Shown piece after piece: positions 7,103 through 15,026 of a DNA stretch of 46,369 bases. The notes under the pieces were generated by a model that was not told where the DNA came from, made no database searches, and saw only the letters and a program-made list of their open reading frames with translations. The position numbers were made by a program, and so were the translations under genes. The stretch comes from CSP1-4 sp036559965. Lineage in GTDB: Bacteria; Chloroflexota; Limnocylindria; Limnocylindrales; CSP1-4. The DNA lies in NCBI GenBank assembly GCA_036559965.1, contig DATBSD010000038.1:1-46369 (forward strand), read 5' to 3'. How positions within the stretch are numbered: position 1 is the stretch's first letter; every line of letters begins with the position of its first letter.

Positions 7103-8434
7103 TCAGTCGTCCTCGCCGTCGCTGTCGGGCTCCGGCTCGCGGTGGACGCGCACGGCGAGCACCTTGCCGACGCGCCGGCCGTCGGTCGACTCGACCGTCA
7201 GCGTGGCACCGTCGAGGTCGACCCGGTCGCCGACCTTGGGCACACCTCCGACGTGGTGGTAGACGAGACCGCCGACAGTGTCGTACTCCTCGCTGTCCTC
7301 GCCGGCGAGGGCCACGCCGAAGAGCTCGATCAGCTCGTCCACGTCGGCCCGGCCGTCGACACGCGCCTCGTCGTCCGAGAGGCGCTCGACCATCGGCTCC
7401 TCCTCGTCGTACTCGTCCTGGATCTCGCCCACGATCTCTTCCAGCAGGTCCTCCAGCGAGACCAGGCCAGCGGTGCCGCCGTACTCGTCGAGCACGATGG
7501 CGACGTGGACACGGCGACGCTGCATCTCGTGGAGCAGGTCGTCGACCGACATCGACTCGGGCACGAAGAGCGGCGTCCGCAGCTTGCTGCGCATGGGCGG
7601 CAGCTCGGCATCACCCTTCAGGTAGGGCAACAGGTCCTTGGCATAGAGCAGACCCACGATGTTGTCGATGGAGCCCTCGTAGACGGGCATCCGCGAGTGG
7701 CCCTCGCGAACGATCGCGTCGACGACCTCGTCGTAGGGCGCGGTCACGGGCACGGCCACGATGTCGATGCGCGGCACCATGACCTCGTGGATGTGGCTCT
7801 CGCCGAGCTCCATGACCGCGCTGATCATCTGCTCCTCCTCGGCTTCGAGGATGCCCTGCTCGCCACCGCGCTCGACGAGGATCTTGAGCTCCTCGCTGGT
7901 GATGGCGTCCTGGGGGACGTCCCGCACACCGAGCAACCGATTGACGGCGCCGGTGACGCGCGTCAGCAGCCACACGACGGGGCCCAGCAGGCGACCCATG
8001 ACGTCGACCAGCCACGACAGCGTGAGGGCATACCGCTCGGCGTGCGCGAGCGCGAGCGTCTTGGGTACGAGCTCACCGAAGACGATGGTGAAGAAGCTCA
8101 CCAGGGCCGTGACGATGAGCAGGGAGAGCACGCTGGCGTAGGGCGCCAGGATCGGGATGCCGGCGAAGAAGCCCGTCAGGCCGACGGTCAGGCTGACCGC
8201 CGCGAAGGCCGAGGCGAGGAAGCCGATGAACGTGATGCCGAGCTGGATGACGGCCAGGAAGCGGCCGGGCTGGGCGATCAGGCGCCTGACCCTGCGCGCC
8301 GAGCGGCGGCCCTCATCGACGAGCTGGTCGACCCGCGTGCGCCGGACGGTCACGAGCGCGATCTCGGCCGCCACGAGGACCGCGTTGAGGAGGATGAGGA
8401 CGGCGATGATGGCGATCTCGCCGAACGTGCCCAT
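7103..8434 (-). CDS. CNNM/CorC (HlyC) family transporter-like membrane protein
   Basis: The 443-residue protein has the three-part layout of this family: an N-terminal DUF21 membrane domain with four hydrophobic segments (about residues 5-175, starting FGEIAIIAVLILLNAVLVAAE), a CBS-domain pair (about 205-330; PRIDIVAVP, SRMPVYEGSIDNIVGLLYAKDLL, VAIVLDEYGGTAGLVSLED), and a C-terminal CorC/HlyC domain (about 345-430). Homologues are linked to magnesium or cobalt export and are often mislabelled hemolysins. The C-terminus is acidic. Its ATG overlaps the glmU stop by one base (TGATG), so translation is probably coupled. Substrate is not deducible. Confidence 0.88.
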   Translation of the reverse strand: MGTFGEIAIIAVLILLNAVLVAAEIALVTVRRTRVDQLVDEGRRSARRVRRLIAQPGRFLAVIQLGITFIGFLASAFAAVSLTVGLTGFFAGIPILAPYASVLSLLIVTALVSFFTIVFGELVPKTLALAHAERYALTLSWLVDVMGRLLGPVVWLLTRVTGAVNRLLGVRDVPQDAITSEELKILVERGGEQGILEAEEEQMISAVMELGESHIHEVMVPRIDIVAVPVTAPYDEVVDAIVREGHSRMPVYEGSIDNIVGLLYAKDLLPYLKGDAELPPMRSKLRTPLFVPESMSVDDLLHEMQRRRVHVAIVLDEYGGTAGLVSLEDLLEEIVGEIQDEYDEEEPMVERLSDDEARVDGRADVDELIELFGVALAGEDSEEYDTVGGLVYHHVGGVPKVGDRVDLDGATLTVESTDGRRVGKVLAVRVHREPEPDSDGEDD

Positions 8435-9816
8435 CAGCCCTCCGTCGCGTCCGCTGGTCGCGGGCGACGCTCACGGATGCGGGCCGGCACGCCGACGGCC
8501 ATCTTGCCGGGCGGTACGTCACGCGTGACGACGGAGCCGGCGCCTGTCGTGGCGCCTTCGCCGATGGTGACCGGCGCCACGAGCATCGAATCGGAGCCGA
8601 TGAAGGCGCCGTCGCCGATGACCGTGCGGTGCTTCTGGCGTCCGTCGAAGTTGGCGGTGATGGTGCCGGCGCCGATGTTCACGCCCTCACCCACGTCGGC
8701 GTCGCCGATGTAGCTGAAGTGGTGCTGCTTGGTGTGCGGCCCGATGCGGCTCTGCTTGACCTCGGCGAAGTTGCCCAGCTCGGCACCGCTGCCGATCGAG
8801 GCGCCCGCGCGCAGGTGGGCGAAGGGCCCGATGCGCACGTCGTCCTCGACCTCGCACGACTCGAGCACGCTGGCGACGATGCGGCAGCGCTCGCCGACGA
8901 CGGCGTCGACGAGCTGGGAGCCGGCGCCGATGACCGTCTCCGCCCCGATGCGGCTATGGCCGCGGATGAGGACGTGGGGCTCGATGACGACGTCCTGGCC
9001 GAGCTCGACGTCGGCATCGATGAACGTCGTCGTCGGGTCCTCCATGGTCACGCCGGCCAGCAGGTGCCCTTCGAGGATGCGCCAGCGGAGGTCCGCCTCG
9101 AGCGTCGCCAGCTGGACGCGGTCGTTGACCCCGGCCAGCTCGAGCTCGTCGTCGACCTCGTGCGCGACGACCCGCCGTCCGTCGGCCCCGGCCAGGCCGA
9201 CGAGCTCGGTCAGGTACAGCTCGCCGGTCGCCGGCGATGGCGTCAGGTCACCGATGCGGCCGCGCAGCCAGGCGCCGTCGATGGCGTAGAGCCCGCCGTT
9301 GACCTCGTCGATCTCGAGCTCGGCCGATGTCGCGTCGCGCTCCTCGACGATGCGCGAGACCTCGTCACCGTCGCGCACCACCCGGCCGTAGCCGGCCGGA
9401 TCCTCCGGTCGCACCGTCGCCAGGGCGATGGCCGCGCCGGTCGCGCGACGACGATCGAGCAGCGCGACGATGGTCGACGCCAAGAGTAATGGTGTGTCGC
9501 CGCTCAGGACGACGATGTCGTCGGCCGGCGCCATAGCCGCGACCGCGACCTGGAGGGCGTGGCCGGTGCCGAGGGGCGGGTCCTGGACGGCCCACTCGGC
9601 CGCGTCGGCGAACACGCCGCGCACCGCCTCGGTCGCCGGGGAGACGAGCACGAGCGGCCGGACCCCCGTGGCCTCGACGGCCGCGTCGATGACGTAGGCG
9701 AGCATCGGCCGCCCGCACAGCGGATGGAGGACCTTGGCCCGCCGCGAGCGCATCCGGGTGCCGAGGCCTGCCGCGAGGATGACGACCGCGGTCGTCGTCG
9801 TGGGGGGATCGATCAC
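8434..9816 (-). CDS. glmU: Bifunctional GlcN-1-P acetyltransferase / UDP-GlcNAc pyrophosphorylase
   Basis: GlmU makes UDP-GlcNAc from glucosamine-1-phosphate for peptidoglycan. The 460-residue protein has the N-terminal nucleotidyltransferase with LAAGLGTRM (residues 14-22), PLGTGHAL and GDTPLL, then a left-handed beta-helix of hexapeptide repeats (about 255-445) with the acetyltransferase region NFAEVKQSRIG, HHFSYIGDADVG and NIGAGTITANFDG. Length matches the family. It starts with GTG at 9816, has no good Shine-Dalgarno, and overlaps the stop of a 15-codon upstream frame. glmS and glmM, the earlier steps, lie about 12 kb upstream on the same strand. Confidence 0.95.
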   Translation of the reverse strand: MIDPPTTTTAVVILAAGLGTRMRSRRAKVLHPLCGRPMLAYVIDAAVEATGVRPLVLVSPATEAVRGVFADAAEWAVQDPPLGTGHALQVAVAAMAPADDIVVLSGDTPLLLASTIVALLDRRRATGAAIALATVRPEDPAGYGRVVRDGDEVSRIVEERDATSAELEIDEVNGGLYAIDGAWLRGRIGDLTPSPATGELYLTELVGLAGADGRRVVAHEVDDELELAGVNDRVQLATLEADLRWRILEGHLLAGVTMEDPTTTFIDADVELGQDVVIEPHVLIRGHSRIGAETVIGAGSQLVDAVVGERCRIVASVLESCEVEDDVRIGPFAHLRAGASIGSGAELGNFAEVKQSRIGPHTKQHHFSYIGDADVGEGVNIGAGTITANFDGRQKHRTVIGDGAFIGSDSMLVAPVTIGEGATTGAGSVVTRDVPPGKMAVGVPARIRERRPRPADATEG

Positions 9817-9863
9817 CGGGTGGGCATCCCGGTGCAGGTTGGGTCGGGCTCGGTGGGCATCAG
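9816..9863 (-). other. Small upstream open frame coupled to glmU
   Basis: A 15-codon frame (MPTEPDPTCTGMPTR) ends with a TGA that shares three bases with the glmU GTG (GTGA). glmU itself lacks a clear Shine-Dalgarno, so reinitiation after this frame is possible. The small ATG also lacks a clear ribosome binding site, and its coding nature is unproven. Confidence 0.25.
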
Positions 9864-9872
9864 GTGGCCGAA

Positions 9873-9901
9873 ATCTTCGACCGGGCGCGGCAGGGTGTCA
9901 A
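9873..9901 (-). promoter_or_regulatory. Candidate promoter of glmU
   Basis: On the minus strand a perfect -35 TTGACA (9901-9896) overlaps the ridA stop and is followed, after a 17-base spacer, by GAAGAT (9878-9873). The -10 matches consensus at three positions including the conserved second A and final T. It lies in the 81-base ridA-glmU gap, the largest gap in this operon, and would give a leader of about 50 nt. Confidence 0.4.
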
Positions 9902-10293
9902 CCGCGGTCGGCGGTCGGCCGGTACGCGATGGCCTCGATCTCGACGCGTGCGCCGCGCGGCAACGCCGCCACGGCGAAGGTCGAGCGCGCCGGTGGCGCA
10001 TCGCCGAAGAAGCTGGCATAGACCTCGTTGAGCGCCGCGAAGTCGGCCATGTCGGCCAGGAAGACCGTCGTCTTGACGATGTCGCCGTGGCTGCAGCCGG
10101 CAGCCTCGAGCACGGCGCCGAGGTTGCGCAGGGCCCGCTCGGCCTGGGCACTGATGCCGTCGGCCAGCTCGGTCGTCGCCGGGTCGAGGCCCAGTTGTCC
10201 GGCACAGAAGACGAAGTCGCCGGCGACGATGGCCTGGCTGTAGGGGCCCAGGGCAGCCGGTGCGCCGTCGGTCGAGATGCGCTGCTGGTTCAT
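9898..10293 (-). CDS. RidA/YjgF/UK114 family protein
   Basis: A 131-residue single-domain protein of the Rid superfamily. Seen are APAALGPYSQAIVAGDFVFCAGQLGLDP, split here as GPYSQA and CAGQLGLDP, a KTTVFLADM segment, and the C-terminal ARVEIEAIAY with the arginine that in RidA binds the carboxylate of enamine or imine intermediates. RidA hydrolyses reactive 2-aminoacrylate and related imines made by PLP enzymes. It lies 14 bases after ispE stops, in the same operon. Rid subgroups differ in activity, so imine hydrolysis is likely but not proven. Confidence 0.88.
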   Translation of the reverse strand: MNQQRISTDGAPAALGPYSQAIVAGDFVFCAGQLGLDPATTELADGISAQAERALRNLGAVLEAAGCSHGDIVKTTVFLADMADFAALNEVYASFFGDAPPARSTFAVAALPRGARVEIEAIAYRPTADRG

Positions 10294-10307
10294 CCTGCCT
10301 CCCTCGG

Positions 10308-11228
10308 TCAGGCGCCGATCGACGCCACCCGGACGGCCCTCGGCTCGACGCCGTCGATGGGCCGGGCGCCGAGGTCCGCCGCGGCCGATGCGGCGGCCGT
10401 TGGCGAAGGATACAGAGCCAGCAGGGTGGGGCCGGACCCCGACAGCAGGACGGGCCGGTCGAGGCGCGCTTCGATGGCCGCGCGGAGTGCGGGCAGCTCA
10501 GGTCGAAGGCGGGCGGCGATGGGCCACAGGTCGTTGGCGTCGTGCAGCGCCACGGCCATCCCGGCCAGGTCCGCGGCCGAGCAGCCGGCGGCCAGCTGCG
10601 CGGCGAGACCGCGGGCACGGTCGCTGCTCGCGCCGGCCGTGCCAGGCCGGCCGCCCTCCCCCGCCGCGTCCCAGGCGGCGAAGACGTCCCGCGTCGCCAT
10701 GCTCGGGCCGGCGGTCACGAGCACGACGCCGATCGCGCCCTGGGGGCCAGACAGCGCCTCGACGTGCTCGCCGCGACCGGTCACCAGCGCGGCGTCGACG
10801 TCGGCGGCCATGAACGGCACGTCCGAGCCGAGCCGCGTCGCGAGGGCCAGCCGCTCGGCGGCGCTCAGATCCAGCGACCAGGCCGCGGCGGCGAGCCCGA
10901 GCGCGGCGGCCGCATCGGCGCTGCCGCCACCCAGCCCCGCACCAAGCGGGATGTGCTTCTCGAGCCCGAAGGCGAGGCCCGGGGCATCCGGCCGATGGGC
11001 CTTGCGCAGCTCACTCGCTGCACGCAGCACGAGGTCGTCGGCCCGAGGCTGGTAGGCGACCGGACCGTGCGCCGCGAGGCGATCTGCGCCACCGCTCGCG
11101 ACCTCGACCGTCACTCGATCGGCGAGGTCGAGGCGCACGAAGACCGAGACGAGGTCGTGGAAGCCGTCGGCTCGCCGCCCGAGCACGGCCAGGGCGAGGT
11201 TGGCCTTGGCTCGCGCCAGCGCCTCCAT
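10308..11228 (-). CDS. ispE: 4-diphosphocytidyl-2-C-methyl-D-erythritol kinase
   Basis: IspE phosphorylates CDP-methylerythritol, the fourth step of the MEP isoprenoid pathway. The 306-residue protein starts EALARAKANLALAVLGRRADGFHDL, where AKANL and RADGFHDL are family marks, carries the GHMP kinase glycine-rich loop PLGAGLGGGSADAA near residue 90, and ends with LLSGSGPTLLALY. The start ATG at 11228 overlaps the ksgA stop (TGATG); the frame stays open upstream inside ksgA but that part is not IspE-like. Its isoprenoid products supply prenyl synthases such as the one at 5553. Confidence 0.93.
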   Translation of the reverse strand: MEALARAKANLALAVLGRRADGFHDLVSVFVRLDLADRVTVEVASGGADRLAAHGPVAYQPRADDLVLRAASELRKAHRPDAPGLAFGLEKHIPLGAGLGGGSADAAAALGLAAAAWSLDLSAAERLALATRLGSDVPFMAADVDAALVTGRGEHVEALSGPQGAIGVVLVTAGPSMATRDVFAAWDAAGEGGRPGTAGASSDRARGLAAQLAAGCSAADLAGMAVALHDANDLWPIAARLRPELPALRAAIEARLDRPVLLSGSGPTLLALYPSPTAAASAAADLGARPIDGVEPRAVRVASIGA

Positions 11229-12217
11229 CAGACGCTCGTCGGGGGATCGTCGGTCCCGGCGTCCGGCCCAGCGTCGATCGGCCCAGGGTCCTCGCCGGCC
11301 GGCTGCCCAAGGGGCCCGATGGCCGCCGCCAGGGCCAGCCACTCCTCGACCGAGAGCGTCTGTGGCCGCCGATCGGCGTCGATGCCGCAGTCCGCCATGG
11401 CCGCCGCGATGCGTGCCCGCCCGACCCATGGGAGCTGTCGCGGCAGGACGTTGTGGAGCATCTTGCGGCGCTCACGGAAGCCGGCCTGCACGAGGCGCCA
11501 GAGGTCCTCCTCGGCAGCTGGGGCGAGGCGCCGCGGTCGGGTCCGCCCCACGAGGACCGCCGAGTCGACCGCCGGGGCCGGTTCGAAGGCCGTGGCCGGC
11601 ACGATGCGCAGGATGGCCACGTCGGCGTGGTACTGGACGAAGATCGAGAGGTAGCTCAGGCCGCCCGGCGGGGCCGCGATCCGCTCCCCGACCTCACGCT
11701 GGACCATGAGCACGAACCGCTCGGGGCGCGGCTCGTCGGCCAGGACGTGATGGAGGATGGGGCTCGTGATGTGGTACGGCAGGTTGGCCACGAGGTCCCA
11801 CGGCCGCGCCACCAGGTCGCTCACGACACGATCGAGGATGTCGTCGTGGACGACTCGCAGCTGGTCGTCCGCGATCGGGATCGCGAAGCGTCTGGCGAGC
11901 TCGTCGACCATGCGGGGATCGACTTCCACGGCGACGACCCTCGCACCGGCCGCCAGGAGGGCGCCGGTCAGGATGCCCAGCCCAGGCCCGACCTCGAGCA
12001 CCGTGCGCGCCGCGCCCGCCCCGGACTCGACGGGGCGCCCGACGTCGGCCGCATCGACGATGGCCTCGAGCACCTCGCCGTCGGCCAGGAAGTTCTGGCT
12101 CAGGCGCTTCTGGGGCCGGAGGCCGAGCGCGGCGAGGTACCGGCGCAGCGACTCGGGTCCGAGGTGTCGGGCATCGAGGGGGTCGGCGACGTCGGCGGCC
12201 GAGCGACGGCCGCTCAC
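11228..12217 (-). CDS. ksgA: 16S rRNA (adenine1518/1519-N6) dimethyltransferase
   Basis: KsgA dimethylates two adjacent adenines in helix 45 of 16S rRNA during small-subunit assembly. The 329-residue protein has RPQKRLSQNFL (about 34-44), the SAM-binding EVGPGLG (75-81), a VEVDPRMV acidic loop, and the catalytic NLPYHITSP. The C-terminal domain with FRERRKMLHN follows, then a Pro/Asp-rich tail of about 30 residues not typical of the family. The GTG at 12217 overlaps the tsaD stop (GTGA); an open extension upstream lies inside tsaD and is rejected. Confidence 0.95.
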   Translation of the reverse strand: MSGRRSAADVADPLDARHLGPESLRRYLAALGLRPQKRLSQNFLADGEVLEAIVDAADVGRPVESGAGAARTVLEVGPGLGILTGALLAAGARVVAVEVDPRMVDELARRFAIPIADDQLRVVHDDILDRVVSDLVARPWDLVANLPYHITSPILHHVLADEPRPERFVLMVQREVGERIAAPPGGLSYLSIFVQYHADVAILRIVPATAFEPAPAVDSAVLVGRTRPRRLAPAAEEDLWRLVQAGFRERRKMLHNVLPRQLPWVGRARIAAAMADCGIDADRRPQTLSVEEWLALAAAIGPLGQPAGEDPGPIDAGPDAGTDDPPTSV

Positions 12218-13293
12218 GTGGCCAGCCGCAGCGAGGGCACCGCGGCAAGGTCGAGCCCGGCACGGACGCCGGCCAGGAAGCGCTGGCTGCCGGCGGCGCC
12301 GATCATGGCCGCGTTGTCGGTGCAGTAGCGCGGCGCCGGCACGGTGAGCTCCGCGCCACACGCCAGGGCCGCATCGGCCAGCGCGACGCGGAGCGGCCCG
12401 TTGGCGGCGACGCCGCCGCCGACGATGACCGAGCGGGGGCCGACGAGCCGGGCTGCTCGCGCGACCTTCGTCGCCAGGACGTCGACGACCGATGCCTGGA
12501 ACGCGGCCGCCAGCTCCTCGACGAGCGGGGCGGGGATGGCCACGCCGTCGTCGGCCGTGCCGCCACAGGCATCGACGAGCCGACGCCGCACGGCGGTCTT
12601 GAGGCCGCTGAAGCTGAAGTCAAGCGACTCCCCCATCCACGCCCGTGGCAGGGGCACCGTGGAGCGGTCGCCTGGCCACGCCGCAGCCGCCCGCTCGATG
12701 GCCGGTCCGCCCGGATAGGGCAACCCGAGCATCCGCCCGACCTTGTCGAACGCCTCGCCGGCGGCATCGTCGACGGTGCGCCCAAGCAGCCGATAGTCGA
12801 GCGGTCCGGTCATCGCCACGAGCAGCGTATGGCCGCCGCTCACGACGAGTGCGACGGCCGGGAAGTCGGGCGGTGGTCGATCGTCGCTGCCATCAAGCAG
12901 CCAGGCGGCATGGATGTGGCCCTCGAGGTGGTTGACCGGCACGAGCGGGCGATCGTGGAGGAAGGCCAGCGTCTTGGCCATCGAGAGGCCGACCAGCAGC
13001 GAGCCGGCGAGCCCGGGGCCGTGCGTCACGGCGATGGCATCGCACTCGCTCGGGCCGGACAGGCCGGCGCGCTCGAGCGCCTCGTCGAGCACGGGCAGCA
13101 TCCAGCGCAGGTGGGCGCGCGCCGCGACCTCGGGCACGATGCCACCGGTCGGCGCATGGAGCGGCGTCTGGCTGGCGACCACGGACGAGCGGATGCGCCG
13201 ACCGGCGACGATGGCGACGGCGGTCTCGTCGCAGCTCGACTCGATGGACAGGACGAGCGGCAGATCGTGCCCCTGCTCGTCAGTCGGCGGCAT
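12214..13293 (-). CDS. tsaD: tRNA N6-threonylcarbamoyladenosine synthase subunit TsaD
   Basis: TsaD transfers the threonylcarbamoyl group to A37 of ANN-decoding tRNAs. The 359-residue ASKHA-fold protein shows SIESSCDETAVAIV (16-29), the metal-binding HLEGH (122-126), VVSGGHTLLV and, late in the chain, a GGGVAANGPLR nucleotide motif and CTDNAAMIG. Length is normal. It overlaps rimI by 14 bases and ksgA by four, and lies in a tight tsaE-tsaB-rimI-tsaD cluster that holds every t6A partner except TsaC. Confidence 0.97.
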   Translation of the reverse strand: MPPTDEQGHDLPLVLSIESSCDETAVAIVAGRRIRSSVVASQTPLHAPTGGIVPEVAARAHLRWMLPVLDEALERAGLSGPSECDAIAVTHGPGLAGSLLVGLSMAKTLAFLHDRPLVPVNHLEGHIHAAWLLDGSDDRPPPDFPAVALVVSGGHTLLVAMTGPLDYRLLGRTVDDAAGEAFDKVGRMLGLPYPGGPAIERAAAAWPGDRSTVPLPRAWMGESLDFSFSGLKTAVRRRLVDACGGTADDGVAIPAPLVEELAAAFQASVVDVLATKVARAARLVGPRSVIVGGGVAANGPLRVALADAALACGAELTVPAPRYCTDNAAMIGAAGSQRFLAGVRAGLDLAAVPSLRLAT

Positions 13294-13843
13294 CGGGCTC
13301 GAACGGTCCGACGATGGGCGGCTCGTCCTCGGTCAGCTCGGCGCGCAGGCGCTCGATGCGGGCGCGCATCGCCGCCGAGGGCAGCTCCTCGGTCGTCATG
13401 ATCAGGGCGTCCTCGGCGTTGTCGGAGTAGTAGTGCGGGCGGACGCCGACCGGCCGGAAGCCGAAGCGCTCGTAGAGGCGCCGCGCGTCGAGGTTCGAGA
13501 TGCGGACCTCGAGCGTGGCCACGTTGGCGCCCAGCTCGACGGCCAGATCGACGAGCGCCAGCAACAGGCGGCTGCCGATGCCGCTCCGGCGATGCTCGGG
13601 GCTGACGGCGAAGGTCGTCACGTGTGCCTCGTCGACCAACAGCCAGATGCCGCCATAGCCCACGACCTCGGGACCGGATCGGACCACGAGGTAGCGCGCC
13701 AGCCGGTTCGTCTCGAGCTCCTGGCGGAAGGCGTATGCCGGCCAGGGGACGGTGAAGCTGGCACGCTCGACCGCGTGCACGTCCGGGATGTCCTCGACGC
13801 GCATGGCGGCGATGTCGAGCTTCAGCGGAGGGCGGGCGACCAC
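13280..13843 (-). CDS. rimI: GNAT N-acetyltransferase, RimI type
   Basis: RimI acetylates the N-terminal alanine of ribosomal protein S18 and often sits between tsaB and tsaD. The 187-residue protein has the GNAT core: IAAMRVEDIPDVHAVE, FRQELETNRLARYLV, the acetyl-CoA loop SPEHRRSGIGSRLL (R-R-x-G-I-G), and LEVRISNLDARRLYERFGF with YYSDNAEDALIM. About 35 charged residues follow the usual end. The start is GTG at 13843, 22 bases inside tsaB. The substrate is inferred from gene order and similarity only. Confidence 0.88.
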   Translation of the reverse strand: MVARPPLKLDIAAMRVEDIPDVHAVERASFTVPWPAYAFRQELETNRLARYLVVRSGPEVVGYGGIWLLVDEAHVTTFAVSPEHRRSGIGSRLLLALVDLAVELGANVATLEVRISNLDARRLYERFGFRPVGVRPHYYSDNAEDALIMTTEELPSAAMRARIERLRAELTEDEPPIVGPFEPDAAD

Positions 13844-14544
13844 GCGGCCTCCACGCTGGCGTCGGCGATTCCGCGGGGCAGGCTGACGTAGGCCGGCACG
13901 AGCGTCGCGGCATCGTCGGTGCGGCCGGCCGCCAGGGCGGCAGCCCCGAGCTGCAGGAGCGCCGCCCCGAGCCTGCCGAGCGCGGCCGCGCCACGCTCGC
14001 GCGCGGCGACCGGGATCATGGCATCGTCCACGTCGACCGCGACGATGGTCGCGCCATCGACATCCGAGGCAGCCGCGTCGGCGAGCCAGGCCTCGAGCGC
14101 GGCCGGCGCCACCAGCCGGGCGTCGGGCGCGGCGACGGCCCGAGTCTCAAGATCCGGAACGGCGACCAGATAGCGGTCCCTCGGACCAGCCGGCAGGATG
14201 ACGGTCGCCGGCCCGTCGATGCCGCTTGCGGCGGCCAGCGCGGCGGCGCTCGAGATGCCGACGATCGGCTGGCGCAGGCCGTGAGCGAGCGTCTTCGCGG
14301 TCGCCAGCCCGATGCGCAGGCCGGTGAAACCGCCGGGCCCGATACCGACCACGACGCCGACGACGGCGTCGAGCTTGACGTCGGCTTCCGTCAGCAGGTC
14401 GGACAGGCGGGGCAGGAGCGTCTCCGCGTGGGCATGACCGGCAGGCCAGTCGCTGAGCACGAGCGGCCGCCCATCGTCGGGCTGGCCGAGCGCCAGGATC
14501 GCCCGGCTGGTGGCCGTGTCGATGGCCAGCAGGACGCCGGTCAT
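13822..14544 (-). CDS. tsaB: tRNA threonylcarbamoyladenosine biosynthesis protein TsaB
   Basis: TsaB is the scaffold that dimerises with TsaD in the t6A complex. The 240-residue protein starts LLAIDTATSRAILAL, has LLPRLSDLLTEADVKLD and the family stretch GIGPGGFTGLRIGLATAKTLAHG. The C-terminal half is weakly conserved, as usual. The ATG overlaps the tsaE stop (ATGA). Its place between tsaE and rimI supports the call strongly. Confidence 0.93.
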   Translation of the reverse strand: MTGVLLAIDTATSRAILALGQPDDGRPLVLSDWPAGHAHAETLLPRLSDLLTEADVKLDAVVGVVVGIGPGGFTGLRIGLATAKTLAHGLRQPIVGISSAAALAAASGIDGPATVILPAGPRDRYLVAVPDLETRAVAAPDARLVAPAALEAWLADAAASDVDGATIVAVDVDDAMIPVAARERGAAALGRLGAALLQLGAAALAAGRTDDAATLVPAYVSLPRGIADASVEAAWSPALR

Positions 14545-15026
14545 CGGGCGGCGGCGACCACGTAACGCCGCTGGTCGGGCGTCGCGGCGATGACCTCGAT
14601 CGTCCGGGCGTCGTCGGGCTCGACCGTCAATCGCAGCTCGACCCGGTCAGGGTCGACGGCCGCCGGCAGGCGCTCGCCCCACTCGATGAGCGTCACGCCG
14701 TCGGCCTCGCGCTCATCGAGCAGCCCACCGTCGATGGCCTCGGCGGCGTCGTGCAGGCGGTACAGGTCGAGGTGGAAGAGCGGCAGACGGCCGTGGTACT
14801 CGGCCATCAGCGTGAACGACGGGCTGTCGACGGTGTCGGTCACGTCGAGGCCGGCCGCGAAGCCCTTGGCCAACGCCGTCTTGCCCGCCCCGAGCGGCCC
14901 GATGAGGGCGATCCGGTCGCCCGCCTCGGCGACCGCACCCAGCCGTCGCCCGAGGTCGAACGTCGCGTCGGCGGTCGGACAGCGCACGACGACCCGCCCG
15001 TCGGCCGATCGGCCCGGCTCGCTCAC
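14541..15026 (-). CDS. tsaE: tRNA t6A biosynthesis ATPase TsaE
   Basis: TsaE is the small P-loop ATPase that resets the TsaBD complex. The 161-residue protein has the Walker A GPLGAGKT (43-50), the DSPSFTLMAEY switch, HLDLYRLHD and LIEWGERLP, all marks of the family. It starts with GTG at 15026 overlapping the stop of the MutL-partner gene (GTGA), so it is translated from the same message as that uncharacterised pair. Confidence 0.95.
   Translation of the reverse strand: MSEPGRSADGRVVVRCPTADATFDLGRRLGAVAEAGDRIALIGPLGAGKTALAKGFAAGLDVTDTVDSPSFTLMAEYHGRLPLFHLDLYRLHDAAEAIDGGLLDEREADGVTLIEWGERLPAAVDPDRVELRLTVEPDDARTIEVIAATPDQRRYVVAAAR

Noticed and set aside
7028..8713. 561-codon plus-strand frame opposite the CNNM/CorC gene
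   Set aside because: A shadow frame; His/Asp-rich and unlike any family, while the minus frame has full DUF21-CBS-CorC layout.
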